This document shows, piece after piece, positions 30,014-42,000 of a stretch of 64,000 nucleotides of DNA. Source of the stretch: Philonthus cognatus. Lineage: Eukaryota > Arthropoda > Insecta > Coleoptera > Staphylinidae. Position 1 is the first letter of the stretch, and the number at the start of each line of letters is the position of its first letter. Position numbers and translations under genes: made by a program. Location of the stretch: contig OW052244.1 in NCBI GenBank assembly GCA_932526585.2, positions 51,241,211-51,305,210 on the forward strand, given 5' to 3'. Under the pieces are notes generated by a model that was not told the origin of the DNA, did no database searches, and saw only the letters and a program-made list of their open reading frames with translations.

Positions 30014-33000
30014 ATGAAATTTCCAGCAATATTCATCCTTTTGTATTTAAGTTTAAACTGTGGTTGCTATAAAGGTAAGTGCTTAGAAATTAACTTAATT
30101 GCTGAGGCCGATAATAGTTGAAAGTTCATTTTCACTTTGATTTTAGTTTAAATAAAAAACATATTTCTTTCGAAAACACGTATTCTTCTCCTTGGCCGGT
30201 ATTCCTAAAATCGATCGCGATTGGTCGCCCGCCAACTGTCAAATTCACATGTTAAATCCCTATCTAAATGACAGATTTTATACGACCGAATCGTACGACC
30301 AATTTCGGGAATATCGGCCCCAAAGAAGCCACAGTGTATCGAAACAATTGTCGTGAGTACAATAAAGTGTTTTTGAAAGTAAGAAGTTTTCTATTCAAAC
30401 TAAAATCAAAGTGCTTTATAATTAACACTAATGTTTTTTTTAAAAGTGTGTAGATGTTAAAACACATGAAAATCCTGATAGTATATTTTGATTCAATCGA
30501 GGCTCATTTGCACCACGACTGACTAATTTTAATCATCTACTAATTATTGATTAAATCTCTGATTAGGTCATAATTCCTAAATGTAAGAATGTTGTAGATT
30601 TAAAATACACGGCATTTTTCTTTAAAGTATACGCATTCCAAATTCAGCTTATTTTCTTTAAATCTTTAGATATTAGTTGTGTTTTTAAAAGAGTTCAATT
30701 CAAAGCTTTAAACAAGTGTTTTCCACTTCCAGACTAAGCATGAAGTAAAATTTCGAGTTTAGAAAAGCCCCGTGAAAATTTGTCGAGGGTCGCGCAGCGA
30801 CCCGAGACAAATTTTCTGGGCTTTTCTAAACTCGAAATTTTACTTCATGCGCCACGCGTATAAAACGCTGATTTCAAGTAAGGTTCAAATATACACAAAT
30901 TTCACAAAATGTTAGTGTTCTATACGCGTGGCGCATGAAGTAAAATTTCGAGTTTAGAAAAGCCCAGAAAATTTGTCTCGGGTCGCTGCGCGACCCTCGA
31001 CAAATTTTCACGGGGCTTTTCTAAACTCGAAATTTTACTTCATGCTTAGTCTGGGAGTGGAAAACACTCGTTTAAAGCTTTAAATTGAACTCTTTTAAAA
31101 ACACAACGAATATCTAAAGATTTAAAGAAAATAGGCTGAATTTGGAAAACGTATACTTTAAAGAAAAACTCCCTGTATATCCCAAGCAAATATCATCAAT
31201 ATGCGATTGTGTAAATAATTTGTTCACAAATTGGTTGTATTTTTAAGAACTAATCACTGATTAAAGTTAATATCAATGTGGCCATTATTTTTGTTCCTAT
31301 ATCATTTTGTTTGTTTCTGTCTGTTGGTGTAAATAGAATGTTTTTTTTCTTGTATCGAAATTGAGTGATAATTTCAATTTGTCAAGTATTAGGTTTGTTC
31401 GTTCGTCCTGTACTAAGTTTAACTGAGTTTAAATTTGTGACGTCGCAGTTCAAGTTAGTGCAACTTCACATTTAGATGCCCAATTCATGTAACGAATAGA
31501 TTCAGTGCAAAAAGTGCAACACTAGTTCCTATTGATTTTATATTATTTATGCCTAGACAAACTCTGTCTCTTACTTCTTTTCATGTTTTTCTATGTAATA
31601 CAATGGCAGTGTCAATGAGATGATTACTTATGCTTTTAGTAAAAAGATTTATACAAATACTGGTCCTAATATTGTTCCTTGGGGTACACCTACTGTTGTG
31701 TTTATTTTTTCAGTATCAGATCCTCATCAGCTATTCCACATAGCTCTGGATCAAGATGGCAAAATCGGCCTGGACTGGATTTTGGAGTACAGCAAGAACA
31801 CGGTCTGGTTCGAAGTTCATGTGCCTTCCAAATTTGGATGGTTCGCGTTCGGGTTTTCCGACAGGGGTGAACAATTTCCAGCCGATTACTGCGTGTTGTG
31901 GTTCGATTGGACAGGGCGTGCTCATTTTCAAGTAACTAAACAATTATTATCTTGATATCAAATGACTATTAAGAAGTTTCGACAAATAAAATTATCTTTT
32001 AGGATTCTTGGGCGGATCCTCTGGGAGTAATTCATTTGGACCAGCACGAGGATTGCAAAGGATTGAAAATGAAGGAAGTAAAGGGGATTTTGAAGTTTAC
32101 TTTCCATAGAAAGTTTGATACTTGCGACGCGGAAGATTACATAATTGAGGTAAGTACTTGTGTTTATTCCTTTGATGCAACGAGCAAAAACCGCCAACTG
32201 GCCGATCAGCTCCGTTTGTTTGCACCGTGTCATGATTTGACATCGTGCAACGCAGCGCTACCCCGTCTCCACTAGGTACAACGGGGCAACGTGACGGTGA
32301 CACGCAAGAGGCAAATACTCTAGTCCAGGGGTCTCCAAACTACGGCCCGAGGGCCACATTCGGCCCGCGGACAGATTTTGTCCGGCCCGCGGAGAGCTAG
32401 CATACTTGAAAACTCTTTTTAGAGAACATATTTTTTATAGCAAATTAAATTTAGTTCACTGAAGTATTCTAATTTTATGTTGAATAATTATTAATATGAC
32501 ATCTACATTGATATGGTCATGGGCTAACTACTCATAACATTGTTGTAGGCTTATTGTTATTGTTTTTGTGATAAGTTGGATAAAGAAACACAGAATTGTA
32601 ATGAGTAAAGACATGTATAATATGCAGAAAGTTTAACTTCAGTATATAATAACTAACAAATTATTGAAATGAATCCAACTAACATTTTATACATTTTAAA
32701 TAAAAACATAACTTATAACAAGCATAATGACATATGAAATACTAATGAGATTTATGTAATTGAGATTTTCCACTGACAATAGTTTGTAGTTGTGGACTAA
32801 TTTTACTTGTACCAATTATTAAAAGATTTAAGATGCTCATCAGTTAATTTAGATCTGTAAAAATTTTTTATGTACTTCATTTTGGAGAAGGTCTTCTCAC
32901 ACAAATAAGTAGTACCAAAAACAGAAAACAGCCCACGAGCAAATTTATGCAAATTATCAAATTGTGTCAGTGGAAGACCCTTATAAAATTCCAACAAAGA

Positions 33001-36000
33001 TGAGTTTTGATATTTGTTCTTAATTATATCACTGCATTTCCATTTGAAGTTCCGGGGCTAGGGTTTCCATGTCAGTATCAAAAGGATTCTGAAAAATCTT
33101 AATTTGATTCGCAATGGCATCAAAGTCCGAGAAACGAGTATCAAATTTTTTTTTCGAAGCACTCAAAGTTTCGATTGCAAAATCGATAGGAAACTCAGTC
33201 TCAGTGGTGTGGCTGAATATTTGACATGTTTTAAAATGTGAAAAACATTTACTTCGTAGTTGTGATTGAAACAGTATCAATTTCTTCCGGAATGATTTGA
33301 TATTAGTGTATAAATCAGGAAGATGCTGGTTTTCTCCTTGCAATCTCAAATTCAGTTCGTTCACATGTTTTGTCAAATCAACATAGAATGCTAACTTCAA
33401 CAGCCATGCGTTGTTTTGTAATTCAGTAAGAGGGCGATGCTTTTCATTCAAAAAAATGTCGATCACTGCTCGAAGTTCAAAAAAGCGTTGAAGGACTTTC
33501 CCACAACTAAGCCAACGTACGGCAGTATGATAAGGTAAGTCATTTTCTCCAATCTCTTCAATAAATTGTCGGAATTGTCGGTGATTCAGCCCAAAAGATC
33601 TGATAAAATTAACAGTTGATATGACTGGTTTCAGAACTTCAGACATATCCAAACATTTTCCGCACAAAGACTGTTGATGAATGATACAATGTAAGACTAA
33701 TGGTTTTGAACCACCGTCATTTTCTACAGCCTTTGACACAAGAGCGACCACTCCTTTCTCTTTCCCACTCATGTTTCTGCCTCCATCAGTTGTAATACAT
33801 TTCAAGTTTTTCCATCGAAGGTTCTTTTGATTAATGGCCATTTTAACTCCTTTAACAATATCTGTACCAGTGGTTGTGCCATGAATACTATACATATCAA
33901 GTTCTTCATGCACTTCATAGCTTTTATCTACTCCTCGAATATAAATCAACACCTGAGCAGTATCTGACACATCCGTTGACTCATCCAAGGCCAAAGAAAA
34001 CCACTCAATATGTCCATTTGTGTCGAACAGTTGAGAGGATATATTTTCAGCGATGTTTTCTACCCTTCGAGACACAGTGTTTGCTGACATACTGACAGTT
34101 TTTAATAAATTTACCTTTTCAGGGCACATTTCTTCGGCTACTGCAATTATGCATTCTTTGATCATTTCTCCATCGGTGAATGGTTTTCCACGTTTTGCAA
34201 TTTCAAGAGCCACACGAAAGCTGGCACGAGTTGCAGCCTCTTGTTCAGTTTTGAGTTTTGTAAATGAAGATTGCTGCGATTTCAATCCGCGCTTCATAGC
34301 TTCGAATTTTTCTGTCCGCAAACTTCCTGTATATTTTGAGTAATTTTGAAAATGTTTTGTTTCATAATGACGTTTAATGTTATATTCCTTGAGAACGGCT
34401 ATGCTTTCATTGCAAATCAAACATAGCGTCTTGTTACTGGACTCAATTACGAAATACTGGATGTTCCACTGATCTTTGAACTTTCTGCATTCACTATCAA
34501 TTTTTCGCTTCTTTTCCATACTACTAAATCACACACAAAAGCAACAATTCAAATCAAAATACTGTTACAAAGATGTCTTAAACTTAAACACGCACAAACA
34601 CGTTTTAAGGAGGTACGCACTATTTTATTTCACAACAGTATCATAGGAACTGACTTGTGGTTGCACCACTAGCCTTCTTATATATTCCAATTACTGCCAT
34701 CTAGAAGTGAGTGGAAGACACCAGAACTTTCTCGAACCAACGAGATTATTCTGTACGTGCTATTGGCGCCATCTGTTAGCGATAGAAGGTACTACCTATT
34801 TCCGCTTGTGTCCACCAGATGTCGTGTCACGTTACTCCTCATGGCTCGTACTCTACGACTAATCTAGAAATTACAGATAATGACAGGAAAATTAATAATA
34901 TGCAGTGTTGCCGTTTTGCGGACTTTAGTCCGATTTGCAGCCTTTTTTAAACGTTGCGTACTTTTTCGGACATTTTTTTTCATCAGCGGACTATTTCATT
35001 TTTTACCACCGGCAACAATGATAATATGGTTTTGGCCCTCGGAACTTACTGGAGTAATCAGTATGGCCCTAAGGCTGGAAAGTTTGGAGACCCAGGCTGT
35101 AGTCGATACCGGCCTTAAGCTTTTTTGTATCCGCGTTCTTTTTGTTACGTAAAATTGTCTCTGAGTTCTTTGCATTGATAGATTATTGGTTAAAGGAGGG
35201 AACGACACATATCGTCTGGGCGAAAGGCAACGAAAAGATGCACCATCTCGAAGGTCTGAATGTAAGTTCGACCAATAAGAATTCGGGAATGGTGAGGGTG
35301 CAGCTGTTAAGAAACAATTTGTACAGCAGTGAGGAACCGAAAAATGCCGAGGTTTTGGATATTTTGACGGACAAAGTTCAGGTTCCAGGAGATGAAACAA
35401 CATATTGGTGTCATGTACACAAATTACCAGAGGAATATAAGAATAAACATCACATATTACAGGTCAGCCTTTATTAACCTTTATCTACAAAGCTACTCCA
35501 ATATTCTTTTTAATAAAAAAAACAAGTATCTATGAACACTTTTAACACATACTATTATGATATTTTGTAGTATGGTCCTCATATTGAAGATAAAAACGAA
35601 GGCTTGGTTCATCACATGGAGGTTTTCCATTGCATTGCACCGTCTGATGAAGAAATTCCTCTTTATGCTGGATCGTGTTTCGACAAAAACCGCCCAGAAA
35701 AGACGCAAGTCTGCAAACGGGTTTTGGCAGCATGGGCCATGGGCGCAAAACCATTTACATATCCAGAGGTAAGAAAATACACAAACATATTCAATTCTTT
35801 TGCAATTGTGAAATACACAGCTTTAATTGGTTGCAACTAAATTACAACTTATATTTTACAATTGTAAGCAGAGCCGGGCAGGAGTCGAATCATAAAAGAT
35901 TCGAATCCTTTTAGAGGATACAAAAGAGGCATTCGAATACTTTAGTTCAACTGGATTCGTGATCCGGATTCTTTACATATTTTTAAGAGGATTCGTATTC

Positions 36001-39000
36001 GAATTCAAATGTGGGCGATTCGAATCATAAGAGGATTCGAATATTTATAAAAGGATTCCAATACTTATAAAAAGTTTTGAATCGTAAAAAATAATTCGAA
36101 TTAATTATAAGGATTAACTTGAAAAATGTCTTTTGTGTGTTTTTAAATTTCTCGTTAAATCACTGTTTTATACGCGTGGCGCATGAAGTAACATTTCGAG
36201 TTTAGAAAAGCCCGAAAATTTATCTCGGGTCGCTGCGCGACCCTCGACAAATTTTTTACGAGGCTTTTCTAAACTCGAAATTTTACTTCATGCTTAGTCT
36301 GGGAGTGGAAACGCTCGTTTGAAACTTTAAACTGAATGCTTTGATAAGAACATTAAAAAACTGAAAATGTTTTTAAGGATAATAATCTAGTTTTCAAAAT
36401 TTTCTTCTATATTACACTGGTCTGCAAAAAAAAATTTTTTTCGAGCCCTGACACCATTCCTGCTGATTCTTATGTAAAATGACCTTCTGAATCCGAATAT
36501 GACCTCCGTTTTCCCCCATCACCCACCGTTTTCGGGGGAGCCCCCCCACCTATTTTTATCACTTTTCGATAATTTGGAGGGATGAAAAGGATTATTTTAG
36601 CCTTTACATTTCTTCTGAGGGACTAGAGAGGTGATAAGTTCCAAAACATGAACATTTGTAGCAAGGAGGTAGATTTGGGGGGGGATTTGCCCCCTTAAAT
36701 TGTAAAAAAATCACTTTCACTTATTTTCTCAAATTCCAGCTTCCATTCCCCCTCATCCTCCCCCAAACACAAAAATATATTGCAACAATATATAGCAACA
36801 ATAATAAAAATATATAGCAACAATAAAAAAAATATATAGCAACAGTTCGGAAGATTCACTGTACCACGCTGGCGCTCTCAATACTCCCCCCATTTCCCCC
36901 ATCCATTGGAGGGGTGAAAAGGATTATTTTAGCTGTAAAGAATAATAAATAAAAAGTAAAATAATAAATGTAAAATAATAAATGTAAAGAATAATAAATA
37001 ACTAAGATAAGTACCTTAATTTGGTGCTTGCTTTCCTTTTGTACCCTAAGGTAGAAGTTTCTCGTATCAAAAACCAGCAGTACTCTGCTAACATGCTCGC
37101 ATTCCACTTCCCCGAAAATCTCCTCTCGAACTTAGAGATGTCTTGATGAAACCGTTCCCCGTGTTCATCCGAAACTGCTCCTATATTTTCAGGGAAGAAG
37201 TCCAGGTGTGAGTGAAGGAAATGCACTTTAAGAGACATGTTACACCCCATGGCCTTGTACGCTGACAGCAATTCCTCGACATGAGCGACATAATCATCAC
37301 TTTTGTTGTTACCCAAAAAGTTCTCACACACGTTTTGGAATGCAATCCAAGCTCGTTTTTCTTTTCGATTCAGGTGTTCAATAAACGTCGAATCTTGGAA
37401 AAGTTGTCTAATCTGGGGGCTCACGAAAACTCCTTCCTTGATTTTAGCCTCACTAAGACGAGGGAATCTAGTTTTCAAAAATTGAAATGCATCACCGGTC
37501 TTGTCCATTGCTTTCACAAACTGTTTGATCAATCCGAGTTTGATGTGCAAAGGCGGCAAGTAAATATTTTCCTTCGGGACCAGAGGATCGTGAGCGGCGT
37601 TTTTCTGACCGGGAGTAAAACTTTCTCGTAGAGGCCAGTTCCGTATGATGTAATGTTTGTCTCGGGCTCGGCTGTCCCATTCGCATAGGAAGCAGCAGTA
37701 TTTTGTGAAGCCCGATTGCAGGCCCATGAGTAGAGCAACAACTTTTAAGTCAGCGCAAAGTTTCCAATTATAATCATGGTATTTGATTTTATCAAGGATC
37801 CGGCTGATGTTTTCGTACGTCTCCTTCATATCCACAGAGTATGCAACCGGGAGTGATGGTAACTCATTCCCATTGGCCAATAGGACAACTTTCAAGCTTG
37901 TCTTTGATGAGTCTATAAACAGTCTCCATTTGTCTGGGTCACATGGCTATCATCAATGCATTTGAATTAGGGCAGAACACTAAGCCTTCATCTGCCGAAA
38001 AAAGTAATTTCAGGGTTGACTGCCTAGTCCTGTAAGAAGAGATTTTTACACTCTTTTCTAAGAGATTCCACTGCTGAAGTCGAGATCCAAGAAGTTGAGA
38101 TTTACTCTTAGGTAACTCCAAATCCCTGACGAGATCATTCAATTCCGACTGAGTAACGAGGTGAGGTTTTCGATGAGCTGAATCAGCAGAACACTCTTCA
38201 TCATCGGTGAACGTATCATAAGATGGTCCAGGCTGTGGCTCAAAGTCTTTCAAATCCGTTTCTGGCTCTAGAGTATAGGTTTTTGGGGGCACTGGGATTG
38301 GCAAAGATTTGTTGTGAGGAACTGGTCTTAGAGCTGAAGGGATATTAGGATACTGAATTGTATGCTTTCTTTTGCTAGATAACCCGACGGTGGAAGTCAT
38401 ACAAAAGTAACAATCTGTGAGATGACAGCGAGGTTCGCGCCAAACCATAGGCACAGCAAATGGCATTGATTTACGGGTACCTTTGAGCCATTTGGTCAAG
38501 CTACTGTAACAAGTAGTGCAGCAAACTGTTGGAGCCCAATTCTTGTCCTGTTCGCCAACTTGGCAATCAAAGTAAAATTTATAAGCAGTTTTAAGAAGCG
38601 GAGAAAGGGGTCTTCGTTGCGCTTTTAAAGTCAATTCCCCGCAAACATAGCAGAAGCTATCGGGATGATTTTTACACTCGCGTGGCATAATTAAACAGTA
38701 AATAAATGCTCGATATTAATCACAACTCACACTCACGTACTGTAATTCACTTGGAAAAAGCCGGAATTAAAAAATGTCTACCGTTATACACAATTTAAAC
38801 AACTTGGAAACACAGAATCCCCGCCTAGAGCACCGACAAGTTGACTCTACGATCGCTAGAGATGTACTGAGGGAAGATAAGGATTACAGTGCAGGTCTAT
38901 AGTGACAAGAGCAATGCAAGTTTAAACCTGTCAAAGCATGAAAATTCCTGGGCAAACCTGTGCGCGCGAGGTATTGAGAGCGCCAGCGTGGTACAGTGAA

Positions 39001-42000
39001 TCTTCCGAACTGTTGGTATATATTTTTATTATTGTTGCTATATATTGTTGCTATATATTTTTATTGTTTGGGGGAGGATAAGGGGGGATGGAAGCTGAAA
39101 TATGTAGAAAATAAGTGAAAAAACTGCGAAAAAAACCGAAAAATCGATCATTTTTAAGGATTTTTTTACAATTTAAGGGGACAAACCCCTCCCCCCCCAA
39201 ATCTACCTCCTTGCTACAAATGTTCATGTTTTGGAACTTTTTACCTCTCTAGCCCCTCAGAAGAGACGTAAAGGATAAAATAATCCTTTTCATCCCTCCA
39301 AATTATCGAAAAGTGATAAAAATAGGTGGGGGGGCCTCCCCCGAAAACGGTGGGTGATGGGGGAAAACGGGGGTCATATTCGGATTCAGGAGGTCATTTT
39401 ACATAAGAACCAGCAGGAATGGTGTCAGGGCCGATTTTCATGCCGACCAGTGTTATTTGATTTGGTCAATTTAAATATATAATTCTATGACTTTCCTGGT
39501 TTTATTGATATTTAGTGATTTTTTTATTTATGTAATTTTCAGGCATTCGTCGATTTTATAATAGAGTTCAATTTGACGTTTTTAACGGGTGTTTCCACTC
39601 CCAGACTAAGCATGAAGTAAAATTTCGAGTTTAGAAAAGCCCCGTGAAAATTTGTCTCGGGTCGCGCAGCGACCCGAGACAAATTTTCGGGCTTTTCTAA
39701 ACTCGAAATTTTACTTCATGCGCCACGCGTACAAAACACTGATTTGAAGTGAAGTACAAAAACACACAAATACATTTTTAATCAGAGTAACAAGGAATCA
39801 GATATTTAGTCTGCTATCAACGATGTTCAGTGTTAATAATAAATAATAAGGTTTTGAATATTTTTGTTAAAACAACTGGTAACGATATTTATATATTAAT
39901 GGTTGAAAAAAATAATAAAATCAAATTTATTCTTAAAGAATTTGTATTCGTGATTCGAAAAAACAGGATTCGAATCATATTTATCTCTTACGAATCATTT
40001 ATTCGAGTATTCGTGATTCGAATCATATTAGGTGATTCGGGTTCGTATCCTTTTTTCCCAGTATTCGTCCCAGCTCTGATTGTAAGTTCTGCATAAAAGT
40101 TGCAGTAAATGTCTAGTTGACCAACATATCGATTGGATTAACCGTCGGTTGATATCAACATTAGCTTTCAACCGGACATTGTGCAACCACAACCGTTCAG
40201 TTGGACTCTAACCTCCAGTCAACTAAACAAATTAGCTCTCGAACAAGAATTCTGTGGCTGACCGCAAAAACCTCATAACTCGAATTTTTGTCGAAATTGA
40301 GTTAGTTGCATTTTCGGTATTGTGTTGGTCCCTAGTTTCATTTATAATACCTATTTCACATATTTGCTCGTTATTTGACGAGAAATCGCCAAGAGAAAAA
40401 AGCAACAAAGTGGGCATTTCCCGTAAAAACCACATAACTCAACCATTTCCCGTAAAAACCACTTAACAAAAAAAAAAATGCAAATGCTTAGTTTTGAAAA
40501 AACAAACAAAGCAAACAAATAGCGTTAATCGACCTGGAGGATAGCTCAAACTGCCATTTCAATATTTTTAAGGTCATTTGGTTGTATTTTTCACGCCTTT
40601 TTCACGCCTACTTATGTAAGGTTAGCTTCATTGGTACAATTGATGCATACAAGGCGGAAACAATGCATCTGTTTAAAAGTAGTAATTAATAATGTGTTGA
40701 TGATTAATTAAATTATTTAATTGGTTAATTTACTTACTGTAAAACAGTTTATTCTAGAAATATTAATAATTTATAATCATGACCGTAAGAATCACTTAAG
40801 TGCGTTTCCCGTAAAAACCACATAACTCATTTTTTCTTGGATCACGGGCCTTCCTGCAGACAAAATACCTTCAGCACATAATTTCTACGTTTATTGTCAT
40901 CCACTGGACACGTATTGATCGCTCAATTGATATTATTTAATCAATAAGCAAAAGTAGCTTTCAAAACTTTAAACTCAAATATCTCGAAATCAAGAAAATA
41001 CGAGTTATGAGGTTTTTGCGGTCAGCCACAGAATTATCTCATTAGTAACATAATTATTTTATATGGAATTAGAAGAAAACTCATTTCATTTTAGGAAGCC
41101 GCTTTGCCAATGGGAGGCCCCGATTTTAATCCTTACATCATGTTGGAGGTTCATTACAACAATCCCCAAAGACACAAAGGTTTTTTGACCTGCTATAGGA
41201 CTTTAGGAAAACCAAATAGCTGTTATTATTATTCGTAGGTTTAGTGGATAGTTCTGGTATACGTTTCTACACAACTACAGAACTTCGCCCAATGGATGCT
41301 GGAGTGATCGAGTTAGGATTAGAATACACAGACAAAATGGCAATACCGCCAAATCAATTCGCGTTTCCGTTAAGCGGATATTGTGCTAGTGAATGCACTG
41401 CAGTGGTAAGTAATTCAAAATGTTCATTAGAAATAAGAACTAGAAAGTAGAGACCTTGCCCATAAGCTCGGAGGTCACGAGTTCGAAACTCGTGAATGTG
41501 ATTGTGTTGTCCTAAGGCGTAAATGATTACCTATTTAATAATTAAATTAAATTTGGTTCAAAATACATTGGAATATTAATACGTTTGGATTGAAGCTGAT
41601 GGTCTAGATCAGCGGCTCTCTAACTTTGAAACATTTCATGTATAATAACAATTGGAATCGTTTACCTTTAGAGAGGGAGAGTGGGGAAAGAAGGGTCGAT
41701 AACGATAGGGTTTTGGAATGTGGCGGGAATAAAGTCTAAAGGGCAGGAGTACAAGTGGAAGAAAGACTTTGAGAAGTGGGTAACCGGGAAGGACATAGTG
41801 GGGTTAGTAGAAACCTGGATGGTGAAGAAGGAATGGGGAGAAGTGAAAGAATGGCTACCGAGGGGGTTTAGATGGGAGATGATAGAGGCAGTAAAATGTG
41901 CGAGGAGAGGGAGGGCCAAGGGGGGAATGATTGTTGGATGGAGAGAGGATAGGGAAGGAAGCAAGGGGGAGGTGATGGAGGGATACGAAGGGCTAGTGTG

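Larger units (their letters stand above)
30607..31176. mobile_element. ACAGGG-type foldback with two facing hairpin modules
   Basis: The left end ACACGGCATTTTTCTTTAAA, then GTATACG mirrors the right end CGTATACTTTAAAGAAAAAC, then TCCCTGT. Between the two modules is a short 82-bp core. The arms match over roughly 250 bp. A copy that differs by very few bases in the central 350 bp is at 53395-53880. It is inside MOXD1 intron 1. Confidence 0.75.
35869..40078. mobile_element. hAT-like foldback with CAGAGCYGGG ends, containing a nested transposon
   Basis: Starts CAGAGCCGGGCAGGAGTCGA and ends TCCCAGCTCTG. It is flanked by perfect ATTGTAAG duplications (35861-35868 and 40079-40086). Arrays of GATTCGAATC occupy both ends (35885-36090 and 39940-40060). 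Inside are two hairpin modules in mirror order and, between them, the CACTG-ended transposon at 36415-39452. No hAT transposase of its own. It is in MOXD1 intron 5. Confidence 0.88.

Noticed and set aside
30738..31045. Hammerhead ribozyme inside the hairpin module
   Set aside because: CTGATTT follows the module but there is no CTGANGA with a stem and GAAA in the right order; the module is a simple hairpin.
41455..41500. tRNA-like B box (GAGTTCGAAACTC)
   Set aside because: Only the T-arm-like part is present; no acceptor stem, D arm or anticodon arm can be folded. Possibly a SINE fragment, but too little to call.
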